DNA of 64,000 bases from Streptomyces graminofaciens. Its GTDB lineage: Bacteria; Actinomycetota; Actinomycetes; Streptomycetales; Streptomycetaceae. The notes under the pieces are model-generated. The model was not told the DNA's origin. It saw only the letters and a list, made by a program, of their open reading frames with translations, and made no database searches. Below, piece after piece: positions 26,285 through 34,371 of the stretch. The number at the start of each line of letters is the position of its first letter. Within the stretch, counting starts at the first letter, position 1. A program made the translations under genes and the position numbers. The DNA lies in NCBI RefSeq assembly GCF_030294945.1, contig NZ_AP018448.1:4928001-4992000 (forward strand), in the 5' to 3' direction.

Positions 26285-26794
26285 ATGAATCAGCCCGCGA
26301 CGGACAACTCCGCGTACGAACTCGCCCAGGTCAACATCGCCCGCCTCAAGGCCCCCTTGGACTCCCCGCAGTTGAAGGACTTCGTCGACGCCCTGGACCC
26401 CGTCAACGCGGTCGCCGACACGGCCGCCGGCTTCGTCTGGCGCCTCCAGAGCGACTCCGGCAACGCCACGGACGTACCCGTGTTCGGTGACGACTGGCTG
26501 ATCATCAACATGTCGGTGTGGCTGGACACCAACACGCTGACCGCGTTCATGTACCAAGGTTGGCACCGGGAGTTGCTGGCACGCAGGAGGGAGTGGTTCG
26601 AGCGGCTGTCGGAGGCCGTCACCGCGCTGTGGTGGGTGCCGGCGGGCCACCGCCCGACCGTGGCGGAGGCGGAGGAACGGCTGCTGCATCTGCGCGCGCA
26701 CGGCCCGACGCCGTACGCGTTCGACCTGCGGACGTCGTTCCCGGCAGGGGCGGCGGAACCGGTGGCCGACGTGGTCAGTCGATCGGATTCCTGA
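26285..26794 (+). CDS. DUF3291-like small protein
   Basis: The protein has 169 residues with no signal or membrane segment. Its shape (YELAQVNIARLKAPLDSPQL, DALDPVNAVADTAAGFVWRL, then LIINMSVWLDTNTLTAFMYQ and WWVPAGHRPTVAEAEERLLH) matches the DUF3291 family, a dimeric ferredoxin-like fold related to antibiotic-monooxygenase-type domains. No enzymatic function has been established that I know of. The last residues fall in a 21-base repeat shared with the facing gene. Confidence 0.78.
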   Translation: MNQPATDNSAYELAQVNIARLKAPLDSPQLKDFVDALDPVNAVADTAAGFVWRLQSDSGNATDVPVFGDDWLIINMSVWLDTNTLTAFMYQGWHRELLARRREWFERLSEAVTALWWVPAGHRPTVAEAEERLLHLRAHGPTPYAFDLRTSFPAGAAEPVADVVSRSDS

Positions 26795-26817
26795 CCTCAG
26801 TCGATCGGCTTCCTGAC
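26775..26817. repeat. Tandem 21-base duplication across two converging stop codons
   Basis: The word tcagtcgatcggNttcctga(c) occurs at 26775-26795 (N=a) and 26797-26817 (N=c). The right copy encodes the last six codons and stop of the leftward gene; the left copy supplies the last codons and stop of the rightward gene. Confidence 0.85.
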
Positions 26818-27687
26818 TTCGGACCGGATCTGCTGGACTCGCTCCGCGAACGCCTCCAGATCCACTTCGGAGGGCTCCTGGTCCAGGAACTCGGTGGTGA
26901 TCTCGATGACGATCGCCCCCGTGTTCCCGTCCGCCCAACTGCACATCGGGACGGAGCCGTCCAGACCCGATCCCTCCATGACACCCACCTGGCAGCTGAT
27001 CGTGGTGTCCGAGCCGGCCGGCGTGAAGTCCCTCGGCTGCACGGCGACGGACGTCCGGTCGGCCTCTCCGGCCCCGGTCAGCATCCGCTGACGCGCGTCG
27101 TCGGCGTTCGTGAACCGGCCGTACATCCCCGAAATCGCCAAGCCGCTCAGAGAAGCGTCACCACTGCGGGTGTACTGACCGATGGCGGCCTGGATGTCGC
27201 GGGCGTCCCTGGCGCCTTCCACCTGCTCCTCCAGCTCCTTCCCCTCCGTGTCGGAGAGGTCCTGCGCCAGTTCGTACTCACCGTCGAGCAGGGTCTCGGG
27301 CAGCGTCAGCCGGTACTCCGCCTCGGGAAGGCCGTTCCCGGAGTTCACCCCGACGACCACGATCCCGGCCGCGCCCAGGATCAACAGGGCGACGGCCCCG
27401 CCCACGATCCCCAGGACGAGCCCGACCCTGCTCTTCGGCGGCGGAGGCGGAGGCGGCCAGGCCGCGGGGTACGGCTGCCCGTACGGGGCCTGTCCGTACG
27501 GAGGCTGACCGTACGGGGGCTGCCCTTGCGGGGGCTGCCCGTACGGGGTCCCGTAGGGCGCGGCAGGTTGCCCGCCGTAGGGCTGAGGCGGTGCCGGATG
27601 CGGCTGACCGGACGGCTGCTGATGCGGGTACTGCTGCGGGTACTGGGGCGGGTACTGCTGGCCGTACGGCTGCTGCGGCGGAGGCAT
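26797..27687 (-). CDS. Pro/Gly/Tyr-rich single-pass membrane protein
   Basis: From the ATG at 27687 (a GTG at 27693 is also possible) the protein has 296 residues. The first 85 or so are repeats of PYGQPPYGQ type, a disordered cytoplasmic head common in actinobacterial envelope proteins. One membrane helix follows (VGLVLGIVGGAVALLILGAAGIVVV). The outer domain of about 180 residues has EYRLTLPETLLDGEYELAQD and a later pair of cysteines (ISCQVG, PMCSWAD). No catalytic motif is visible. Function unknown; a surface or sensing role is inferred from topology only. Confidence 0.75.
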   Translation of the reverse strand: MPPPQQPYGQQYPPQYPQQYPHQQPSGQPHPAPPQPYGGQPAAPYGTPYGQPPQGQPPYGQPPYGQAPYGQPYPAAWPPPPPPPKSRVGLVLGIVGGAVALLILGAAGIVVVGVNSGNGLPEAEYRLTLPETLLDGEYELAQDLSDTEGKELEEQVEGARDARDIQAAIGQYTRSGDASLSGLAISGMYGRFTNADDARQRMLTGAGEADRTSVAVQPRDFTPAGSDTTISCQVGVMEGSGLDGSVPMCSWADGNTGAIVIEITTEFLDQEPSEVDLEAFAERVQQIRSEVRKPID

Positions 27688-27880
27688 GGACACGCCAGCA
27701 CGGTACTTCACGTGATCACGGGGGCTGGACGCGGTCGCCGTTCCCGGTCCGGTGGACTGGCCGTCGGGGCCCGCGACAAGTGGTGCGCAGGGGATTGACG
27801 CCCTTGCTGACAAGTAGTCTCATAAGCGCTGACCGCACGGTAACTTCTCGCAACCCCCGTACGACGAGGTGGGAACAGCC

Positions 27881-28810
27881 ATGACGACGGTGTCCGAGGC
27901 CGAGGTCCTGCGCGACGCGCTCGGTCTGCTCAAGGACCGGGAGCAGGTGGCAGAGCGGCTGCTCGTCTCCTCCGCCAAGCACTCCTTCGACCCCGACAAG
28001 GAGTTGGACTGGGAGGCGCCCTGGGAGGACGGCCGGTGGTACTGGCCGCCGGAGCTGGTGTCGCTGTACGGGACACCGATGTGGGAGCGGATGTCCGAGG
28101 AGCAGCGGATCGACCTGTCGCGCCACGAGGCGGCGGCGCTGGCCTCACTGGGCATCTGGTTCGAGATCATCCTGATGCAGCTGCTGGTGCGGCACATCTA
28201 CGACAAGGCGGCGACGAGCGCGCATGTGCGCTATGCGCTGACCGAGATCGAGGACGAGTGCCGGCACTCGAAGATGTTCGCGCGGGTGATCGCCAAGGGC
28301 GGCACGCCGTACTACCCGGTGAGCCGGGCCCACCAGAATCTGGGCCGCCTGTTCAAGACGGTCTCGACGACCCCGGGGTCGTTCACGGCGACGCTGCTGG
28401 GTGAGGAGATCCTCGACTGGATGCAGCGTCTGATGTTCCCGGACGAGCGGGTGCAGCCCCTGATCCGGGGGGTGACGCGTATCCACGTGGTGGAGGAGGC
28501 GCGGCATGTGCGCTACGCCCGCGAGGAGCTGCGCCGTCAGATGGTGACCGCTCCACGTTGGTCCCGTGAGTTCACCCGGGTCTCCTCCGGCGAGTTCGCC
28601 CGCGTCTTCTCCGTGGCCTTCGTCAACCCCGAGGTCTACACGAACGTCGGCCTCGACCGCCGCGCGGCGCTCGCGGAGGTGCGGGCGAGCGCCCACCGCC
28701 GGGAGGTGATGCAGACCGGTGCCGGGCGCCTGACGGAGTTCCTGGACGACATCGGGGTGCTGCGGGGTGTGGGGCGACGGCTGTGGAGGGCCTCGGGCTT
28801 GCTGGCGTAG
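27881..28810 (+). CDS. AurF-like diiron oxygenase
   Basis: The ATG at 27881 follows a good site (gaggtggg). The 309-residue protein is all-helical with ferritin-like metal motifs: EIEDECRHSKMFARVI (ExxH) and VVEEARHVRYAREEL (EExRH), preceded by SRHEAAALASLGIWFE. AurF-type enzymes oxidise amines to hydroxylamines or nitro groups using a diiron centre (known from p-aminobenzoate N-oxygenase). Many homologues in Streptomyces have no assigned substrate, and this one is not inside a visible pathway. A TetR-type regulator follows 78 bases later on the same strand. Confidence 0.85.
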   Translation: MTTVSEAEVLRDALGLLKDREQVAERLLVSSAKHSFDPDKELDWEAPWEDGRWYWPPELVSLYGTPMWERMSEEQRIDLSRHEAAALASLGIWFEIILMQLLVRHIYDKAATSAHVRYALTEIEDECRHSKMFARVIAKGGTPYYPVSRAHQNLGRLFKTVSTTPGSFTATLLGEEILDWMQRLMFPDERVQPLIRGVTRIHVVEEARHVRYAREELRRQMVTAPRWSREFTRVSSGEFARVFSVAFVNPEVYTNVGLDRRAALAEVRASAHRREVMQTGAGRLTEFLDDIGVLRGVGRRLWRASGLLA

Positions 28811-28888
28811 GGCTCCGCCCCCAGGCGGGCGACCACGACGAACCCGCACCCGCCGACGCACCCCACCCACCCGACTACGCTGCACGCC

Positions 28889-29614
28889 ATGACCCCCGAC
28901 TCCCCCACCCGCACCTACCGCCGACTGAGCATCGAGGAGCGACGGAGTCAGCTGCTCATCGCGGCACTGGAACTGTTCGCGCACCGCCGACCGGAGGACA
29001 TCTCCCTCGACGACGTGGCCGAACGGGCCGGAGTCTCCCGCCCCCTCGTCTACCGCTACTTCCCCGGCGGCAAGCAACAGCTCTACGAGGCCGCCCTCGG
29101 CTCCGCCGCCGAAGAGCTCCAGCAGTGCTTCGACGAAGCCCCGGAGGGCCCGCCCACCCGCCGACTGGCCCGCGCCCTCGACCGCTACCTCGCCTTCGTC
29201 GACGAGCACGACACCGGCTTCAGCGCCCTCCTCCAGGGCGGCAGCGTCGTCGAGACCTCCCGGACCACCGCCATCGTGGACGGCGTGCGCCGCGCCGCCG
29301 CCGAGCACGTCCTCCGCCACCTCGACATCACCACCCCGGGCCTGCGGCTCCGCACGACGGTCCGGTTGTGGATCACGACAGTCGAGGCCGCCTCCCTGAT
29401 CTGGCTCGACGAGGGCAAACAGCCGGACGCCGCCGAGCTGCGCGACTGGCTCGTGGAACAGTTCGTCGCCGCGCTCGTCGCCACGGCCGCCCGGGACACC
29501 GAGACCGCCACCGCCGTACGCACCGCCCTCGCCCTGGAAACCGCCGACGGCCCCGTCGCCTCCCTGGCCCGCCGCGTGCTGCCCGTGGTCGGCGACGCCG
29601 CCCACCTGCTGTGA
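28889..29614 (+). CDS. TetR-family transcriptional regulator
   Basis: The protein has 241 residues. Residues about 12-60 are a TetR helix-turn-helix: RRSQLLIAALELFAHRRPED, then ISLDDVAERAGVSRPLVYRYF and PGGKQQLYEAAL. The C-terminal 180 residues are a helical ligand and dimer domain. It follows the AurF-like gene on the same strand and may control it, though no clear operator was found between them. Ligand unknown. Confidence 0.9.
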   Translation: MTPDSPTRTYRRLSIEERRSQLLIAALELFAHRRPEDISLDDVAERAGVSRPLVYRYFPGGKQQLYEAALGSAAEELQQCFDEAPEGPPTRRLARALDRYLAFVDEHDTGFSALLQGGSVVETSRTTAIVDGVRRAAAEHVLRHLDITTPGLRLRTTVRLWITTVEAASLIWLDEGKQPDAAELRDWLVEQFVAALVATAARDTETATAVRTALALETADGPVASLARRVLPVVGDAAHLL

Positions 29615-29624
29615 CACTGGTCCG

Positions 29625-29945
29625 GTGAAGAGCGTAGACACCCCCTTCGTGGGCGGCCCCCTCGACGGGCGCGTCCTGCCCGTGCTGCTCGGCATCACCG
29701 GGCACCCGCCCAAGACTTACCGGGTGCCCGTGCCCGACGCCGCCGGCGGTCCCCCGGCCGTGTTCGTCTACCGGCGCGTGCAGGCGGGCCGGGGCACTCT
29801 CATGCACCAGCTGTGGAGGTACGAGTACGACCCGGAGGCCGACCCGAGCCGCCGCCTCGACCTCAAGTGGCCCTGGTCCAAGCCGACCGCCTCGGACACG
29901 CAAACCGCCACGCCGACCGCGAAGCACGGCCCCGCCGACGAGTGA
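29625..29945 (+). CDS. Small hypothetical protein (106 aa)
   Basis: A GTG ten bases after the TetR stop begins a protein with VDTPFVGGPLDGRVLPVLLG, TYRVPVPDAAGGPPAVFVYR and LMHQLWRYEYDPEADP, a compact beta-rich domain followed by a charged disordered tail. It is soluble. I recall similar unassigned proteins in Streptomyces. It may be co-transcribed with the TetR gene. Confidence 0.65.
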   Translation: MKSVDTPFVGGPLDGRVLPVLLGITGHPPKTYRVPVPDAAGGPPAVFVYRRVQAGRGTLMHQLWRYEYDPEADPSRRLDLKWPWSKPTASDTQTATPTAKHGPADE

Positions 29946-30003
29946 CCCCCTTGCGCCGAACCGCCCACCCGGCGCGCGCCCGGCCACCGCTCCCCCCATC
30001 CTG

Positions 30004-30097
30004 CCGGTGCGGGCCTGCCGTTCGGATCATGCCAAGCCCCGCGGCCAGGCCTGATCCGAACGACAGGCCCCGGGTGGATCCCCCACCCCCGCACCGG
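30004..30097 (+). promoter_or_regulatory. Strongly folded leader (three-way junction) before the NlpC/P60 gene
   Basis: Three nested or adjacent stems use nearly every base. P1 is ccggtgcggg (30004-30013) with cccgcaccgg (30088-30097). P2 is cctgccgttcggatca (30014-30029) with tgatccgaacgacagg (30052-30067), with one mismatch. P3 is gggtgg (30072-30077) with ccaccc (30083-30088). The last two bases of P1 are the first two G of the ribosome site ggagg (30096-30100), eight bases before the GTG. This could regulate translation of the hydrolase, or P2 alone could end transcription from upstream. It does not match the ydaO (c-di-AMP) riboswitch consensus I know. Confidence 0.55.
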
Positions 30098-30107
30098 AGG
30101 TGATGAA

Positions 30108-31265
30108 GTGTCAGGAAGGCTCCTGCGCCGGGCCTGTACGACAGCGCTGGTGACCGTCGTGACCGGCGCACTCCTCGCCGCGGCCCCCGGCCCCGGCCCC
30201 ACCCCGGCTCCGTCCGGCCCGGCACTCCCCGCCCCCGGCGACCGCTCCGTCGCCACCCTCCTCACCGACCTCCAGCGGCTCTACCGCGAGGCCGAGGAGG
30301 CCACCGAGGCCTACAACGCCACCGAGGAGGAGCTGACGAAACAGCGCGCCGAGGTCGCCAGGCTGGACCGGAAGCTCACCCGGGCCCGTCTCTCCCTGCA
30401 CGACAGCCGGGGCGCCGCCGGCCGCCTCGCCCGCCAGCAGTACCAGAACGGCACCACGACCCTCTCGCCGTACGTCCGCCTGCTGCTCGCCCGCGACCCG
30501 CACCGCGTCCTCGAACAGGGCCATGTCATCCACCAGGTCGCCCAGGAACGCGCGGAGACCCTGGACCGCGTGGCCGGCGGCGAGAAACGCACCGACGCCC
30601 TGGCCCACAAGGCCCGCGCCGCCCTCGACCGGCAGCTCACCCTCACCGAGCGCCGCAGGAAGGAACGCGACGGCGTCCGCGACCGCCTCGGCGAGGTCGA
30701 GCGGCTCCTCGCCTCCCTCACCGCCGACCAGCTCGCCGACCTCGCCGAGTTGGAGAAGGACACCACCGCGGCGGCCCAGGACGAGCTGATCACCTCCGGC
30801 GCGCTCGGCAGCACCCCACGCCCACCGACCGCGAACGGCGCGAAGGCCCTCCGGTACGCCGTGGCCCAGATCGGCAAACCGTACGAGTGGGGCGCCGAGG
30901 GCCCGGACACGTACGACTGCTCGGGCCTCACCTCCGAGGCCTGGGCGGACGCCGGCCACCCCATCCCCCGGACGAGCCAGGAACAGTGGGCCCAGCTGCC
31001 GCATGTCCCACTGGAGGAACTCCGCCCGGGCGACCTGATCGTCTACTTCGACAAGGCCACCCACATCGCCCTGTACCTGGGAGGGGGGATGGTCGTCCAG
31101 GCCCCGCGACCGGGAGCGAAGATCAAGGTCTCACCGATGGCGGCCAACCCGGTCCTGGGCGCCGTACGCCCCGATCCCGACGCCGAGCCCCTCAAGCACT
31201 ACCGGCCGCCAAAGCTCCCGAGCACGGCGGCAGAGGGTTCGGACGAGGCCTACGACGCCTTGTAG
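30108..31265 (+). CDS. NlpC/P60 peptidoglycan endopeptidase with coiled-coil region
   Basis: The protein has 385 residues: a Sec signal (about 1-30), a long coiled coil (about 50-225; TEEELTKQRAEVARLDRKL and similar heptads), and an NlpC/P60 domain (about 245-350). The catalytic Cys is in TYDCSGLTSEAWADAGHPIP (near 271) and the His in KATHIALYLGG (near 318). It cleaves D-Glu-diaminopimelate stem peptide bonds, as RipA-type hydrolases do; the coiled coil may regulate it or dock it to a partner. The start has a strong site (ggaggtga) partly held in the leader stem. Confidence 0.92.
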   Translation: MSGRLLRRACTTALVTVVTGALLAAAPGPGPTPAPSGPALPAPGDRSVATLLTDLQRLYREAEEATEAYNATEEELTKQRAEVARLDRKLTRARLSLHDSRGAAGRLARQQYQNGTTTLSPYVRLLLARDPHRVLEQGHVIHQVAQERAETLDRVAGGEKRTDALAHKARAALDRQLTLTERRRKERDGVRDRLGEVERLLASLTADQLADLAELEKDTTAAAQDELITSGALGSTPRPPTANGAKALRYAVAQIGKPYEWGAEGPDTYDCSGLTSEAWADAGHPIPRTSQEQWAQLPHVPLEELRPGDLIVYFDKATHIALYLGGGMVVQAPRPGAKIKVSPMAANPVLGAVRPDPDAEPLKHYRPPKLPSTAAEGSDEAYDAL

Positions 31266-31307
31266 CAAGGGGGCACCGAACCCTTGGCCACACACCCTCA
31301 GCACTCC

Positions 31308-32552
31308 CTACGGCGCTCCCCCGGCCACCTCGGAGAGATACGCCTCCGTCTTCTCCGCCTCGTAGAAGTACCCCTCGAAATCCGCCGGATCATCGAAGCC
31401 GTTGGCGAACCGAGAAGCCACCACCGGCAACGCCCCGGCCGCGCCGAGCAGGTTCAGCACATGCTCCGGCGGCTCGCCGAGCATCGCGTTGGCCCACTTC
31501 GTCGTCGGCCCCGCCGTCTCCGTCCAGAAGCGGTCGAACGTCCGGCGCATCCACGCCTCGTCGAACTCCTGGTCGCCGTGGTCGAGGATGGCCCGCAGAT
31601 ACGTTGCGGCACATTTGGACGCCGTGTTGGCGCCCTGCCCGGTGAGCGGGTCGTTGGCCACGACCACGTCGGCCACGCCGAGGGCCAGCCCTCCGCCGGG
31701 CAGATGGGCGACGGGCTCCCGTACGACGGGGGTGTAGCGGCCGCTCAGCACCCCGCCCGCGTCGGTCAGTTCGACGTTCGCGGTCCTGGCGTACTCCCAC
31801 GGGGTGAACCGCTTCATCAGGGAGAGGGTGAGGGCGAGGTGCTCGGCCGGGTCGACGACGCCCTGGAAGACGTCGGCGGGGCCGCCGGGTACGCCCTCCC
31901 AGAAGAGGAGGTCGGCGGGGCCGGAGGTGGTCAGCGTCGAGGTGACGAAGAGTTCGCCGACGCCGGGGACCAGGTTGCAGTGGGCCGCCTCGTACTCCGG
32001 GTGCTCGGGGCGCGGGCCGAGACCGTGGACGTACGACGCGGCGAGGGCGCGCTGCGGGCGGGTGAAGGGGGAGCGGGCGGCGTTCCGGGGGAACATGGAG
32101 ACCAGTTCGCCCTTGCCCGCGGCCACCAGGACGAGGTCGTAGACCCGGGAGAAGTAGTCGAGGTCGGAGACGGCCGCGCCGTGGACGACGAGCTGTCCGC
32201 CGCGGTGGGCGAAGGTCTCCAGCCAGCCGGCCATCTTCACCCGCTGGTCGATCGACTGGGCGTAGCCGTCGAGCCGTCCGACCCAGTCGACGACCCGCTC
32301 GGCACCGGGGCCGGCGACGGAGACGCCGATGCCGACCATCTTGGGGGCCTGGGTCTCCCAGAAGTTCAGCCGGAGGTCGCGCTCGTGCTGGAGCGCCGTA
32401 TGGAACATGCACTGCGTCGACATGACCCGCCCGTGGCGGATCTCGTCCGCCGTGCGGTTGGACATCAGGGTGACCTCGTACCCGTGCGACTGCAGGCCGA
32501 GGGCGAGCTGGAGCCCGGACTGGCCGGCTCCGACGACGAGTATCTTCCGCAT
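31308..32552 (-). CDS. Styrene/indole monooxygenase-type flavoprotein (StyA family)
   Basis: The 414-residue FAD enzyme begins with a Rossmann GxGxxG (ILVVGAGQSGLQLALGLQ). The second FAD motif is VVVANDPLTGQGANTASKCA, typical of StyA-like and indole monooxygenases. Central segments (QCMFHTALQHERDLRLNFWE, LLFWEGVPGG) also fit. StyA enzymes epoxidise aryl alkenes or indole using reduced FAD supplied by a reductase, StyB; none is encoded nearby. It lies 52 bases after cvnD on the same strand, so it is probably the last gene of the conservon operon. Confidence 0.85.
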   Translation of the reverse strand: MRKILVVGAGQSGLQLALGLQSHGYEVTLMSNRTADEIRHGRVMSTQCMFHTALQHERDLRLNFWETQAPKMVGIGVSVAGPGAERVVDWVGRLDGYAQSIDQRVKMAGWLETFAHRGGQLVVHGAAVSDLDYFSRVYDLVLVAAGKGELVSMFPRNAARSPFTRPQRALAASYVHGLGPRPEHPEYEAAHCNLVPGVGELFVTSTLTTSGPADLLFWEGVPGGPADVFQGVVDPAEHLALTLSLMKRFTPWEYARTANVELTDAGGVLSGRYTPVVREPVAHLPGGGLALGVADVVVANDPLTGQGANTASKCAATYLRAILDHGDQEFDEAWMRRTFDRFWTETAGPTTKWANAMLGEPPEHVLNLLGAAGALPVVASRFANGFDDPADFEGYFYEAEKTEAYLSEVAGGAP

Positions 32553-32604
32553 CCGGACTTGCTCTCCTACAGCGTCCTGGTGTCCCCCGCGCCCCTCGCG
32601 GGGG

Positions 32605-33369
32605 CTACTCGGGGCTGACGGATATCGCGTGCCCGCACAGGGCCAGCAGGGTGTCGATCACCGAGGTCCGGTTGCGCGCGTCCATGATCATGACAGGTAC
32701 GTGCGCGGGTACGGTCAGCGCGTCCCGTACGTCCGCCACCTCGAAGTGCTCGCTGTCGTCGAACTCGTTCACCGCGACGATGTACGGCAGTCCGCAGCTC
32801 TCGAAGTAGTCGAGCGCCGGGAAGCAGTCGGTGAGGCGGCGGGTGTCGGCGAGGACGATCGCGCCGATCGCGCCGCGCACCAGGTCGTCCCACATGAACC
32901 AGAAACGTTCCTGTCCGGGGGTGCCGAACAGATAGAGCACCAGGTCGTCGGCGAGCGTGATGCGGCCGTAGTCCATGGCGACGGTGGTGGTGACCTTGTC
33001 CGGCGTCGCGGAGAGGTCGTCCGTGCCCTCGCTGGCCGTGGTCATCAGCGCCTCGGTGCGCAGCGGGGTGATCTCGGAGACCGCGCCGACCAGGGTGGTC
33101 TTGCCGACGCCGAAGCCGCCCGCGACCACGATCTTGGTGGCGATGGGGGCATGGGTGAGATCGGTCTGCCAGGCCTTCAGGTCTTCCTCGCGTTCGAGTT
33201 CGGCGACGGGCCCGAACCGGGGTTCGGAGAGGCGGTCGTGACCGCGGGAGGCGGCCGGGGCATGGCCCCCGGGCGGCCGGGAGGCGTCGGCGTCGACGCC
33301 CGGGGTGACACCGGTCGTGGCGTCGGGGGTGACGCCAGGCGAGGCGGCGTCAGAGACTGCGGAGTCCAC
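32605..33369 (-). CDS. cvnD: Conservon GTPase-like protein (CvnD)
   Basis: After about 70 Pro/Ala/Thr-rich residues comes a small-GTPase fold: G1 KIVVAGGFGVGKTTLVGAVS, G3 LYLFGTPGQERFWFMWDDLV, G4-like VAVNEFDDSE. These match MglA/Ras-like proteins in which the usual NKxD is NEFD. CvnD is the output GTPase of conservons, membrane-associated signalling complexes with CvnA, B and C (known for the family). Its start overlaps cvnC by about 20 bases. The StyA-type gene follows. Confidence 0.92.
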   Translation of the reverse strand: MDSAVSDAASPGVTPDATTGVTPGVDADASRPPGGHAPAASRGHDRLSEPRFGPVAELEREEDLKAWQTDLTHAPIATKIVVAGGFGVGKTTLVGAVSEITPLRTEALMTTASEGTDDLSATPDKVTTTVAMDYGRITLADDLVLYLFGTPGQERFWFMWDDLVRGAIGAIVLADTRRLTDCFPALDYFESCGLPYIVAVNEFDDSEHFEVADVRDALTVPAHVPVMIMDARNRTSVIDTLLALCGHAISVSPE

Positions 33370-33853
33370 TCAGCACCCTTTCCAGCAGAGCGCGGTCCGG
33401 CTGTCCCGGTCCGTGACCTGTTCCGTACACACGGATCTTTCCCTGGTCCGCGAGATCGCTGAGGAGGACGCGGACCACACCGAGCGGCATTCTCAGCAGC
33501 GCGGCGATCTCCGCCACCGTCCGCATACGGCGGCAGAGTTCGACGATGGCCCGCATCTCGGGCATCACCTTGGCGTTGCCCGAACCGCCCCCACGACCAG
33601 ACGTGTGGGCGGTACCCCCATCCGGCTGAGGTCGCTGCTCCGGGGCTTCGAGCACGGCGACGAAGGTCTCCACGAGCAGGACGTGCCCGAAGCGGGTACG
33701 GCCACCGGTGAGCGAGTAGGGGCGGACGCGGGCGGGTTTGCGGTCCCCGCCGCGGACCGGGAGCCTCTTCTGCGCACCCTTGCGGCCGGCGGCCGGCTTC
33801 TTCGCCGGACCCGCCTTTCCGGTGCACGACCTGGTCTTCTCGGGGCCGCTCAC
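33350..33853 (-). CDS. cvnC: Conservon DUF742 protein (CvnC)
   Basis: The protein has 167 residues: a basic Gly/Lys-rich head (about 1-40), VRPYSLTGGRTR, then a winged-helix-like DUF742 domain ending with IVELCRRMRTVAEIAALLRM and LGVVRVLLSDLADQGKIRVY. CvnC links the other conservon parts, and the domain resembles DNA-binding helix-turn-helix folds. The start overlaps the cvnB stop by four bases. Confidence 0.92.
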   Translation of the reverse strand: MSGPEKTRSCTGKAGPAKKPAAGRKGAQKRLPVRGGDRKPARVRPYSLTGGRTRFGHVLLVETFVAVLEAPEQRPQPDGGTAHTSGRGGGSGNAKVMPEMRAIVELCRRMRTVAEIAALLRMPLGVVRVLLSDLADQGKIRVYGTGHGPGQPDRALLERVLSGLRSL

Positions 33854-34371
33854 CGGCCGCTCCCCGCCGCCTCGGTCTCCTTCTCGGCCTCCGTCTGCAG
33901 CGACTGGCGCAGTTCGCTGCGGAGTTCGGGAGTGAGGACGTGACCGGCGCGGCCGACGAAGAGCGCCATGTGGTACGCCACCACGCTCATGTCGCAGTCC
34001 GGGGAGCCGTGCACACCGAGCAGCGAGCCGTCGCTGATCGACATCACGAAGAGGCTGCCCTCGTCCATCGCGACCATCGTCTGCTTGACCCCGCCGAACT
34101 CCAGCAGCTTGGCGGCGCCGATGGTGAGGCTGCCGATGCCGGAGACGATGGTGGCGAGGTCGGCGGAGGAGCCCCGGGGACCCTGTGGCCGTTCCTGACG
34201 GGCCTCGCGGGCCGCGGCGTTTCTGCCGGGGTCGGAGGAGAGCAGCAGCAGACCGTCGGAGGAGACCACCGCGACCGACAGCAGCCCCGGCACCTCCTCG
34301 ACGAGGTTGGTCAACAGCCAGTGCAGATTGCGGGCTTCACTGCTCAGTCCGAAGGTACTGGGCGCGGTCAA
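33850..34371 (-). CDS. cvnB: Conservon roadblock/LC7-domain protein (CvnB)
   Basis: The protein has 173 residues. Residues about 12-125 form a roadblock/LC7 fold (LHWLLTNLVEEVPGLLSVAV, LLLLSSDPG, then MVAMDEGSLFVMSISDGSL). This is the MglB-like partner of CvnD and may act as its activating or docking factor (known for conservons and MglA/B). A long Glu/Ala tail ends it. The start overlaps the cvnA stop by four bases. Confidence 0.93.
   Translation of the reverse strand: MTAPSTFGLSSEARNLHWLLTNLVEEVPGLLSVAVVSSDGLLLLSSDPGRNAAAREARQERPQGPRGSSADLATIVSGIGSLTIGAAKLLEFGGVKQTMVAMDEGSLFVMSISDGSLLGVHGSPDCDMSVVAYHMALFVGRAGHVLTPELRSELRQSLQTEAEKETEAAGSGR

Noticed and set aside
30004..30097. Leader of the NlpC/P60 gene considered as a ydaO (c-di-AMP) riboswitch
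   Set aside because: The conserved ydaO core words known from Streptomyces rpfA leaders are absent; only the general idea of a folded leader before a wall hydrolase fits.
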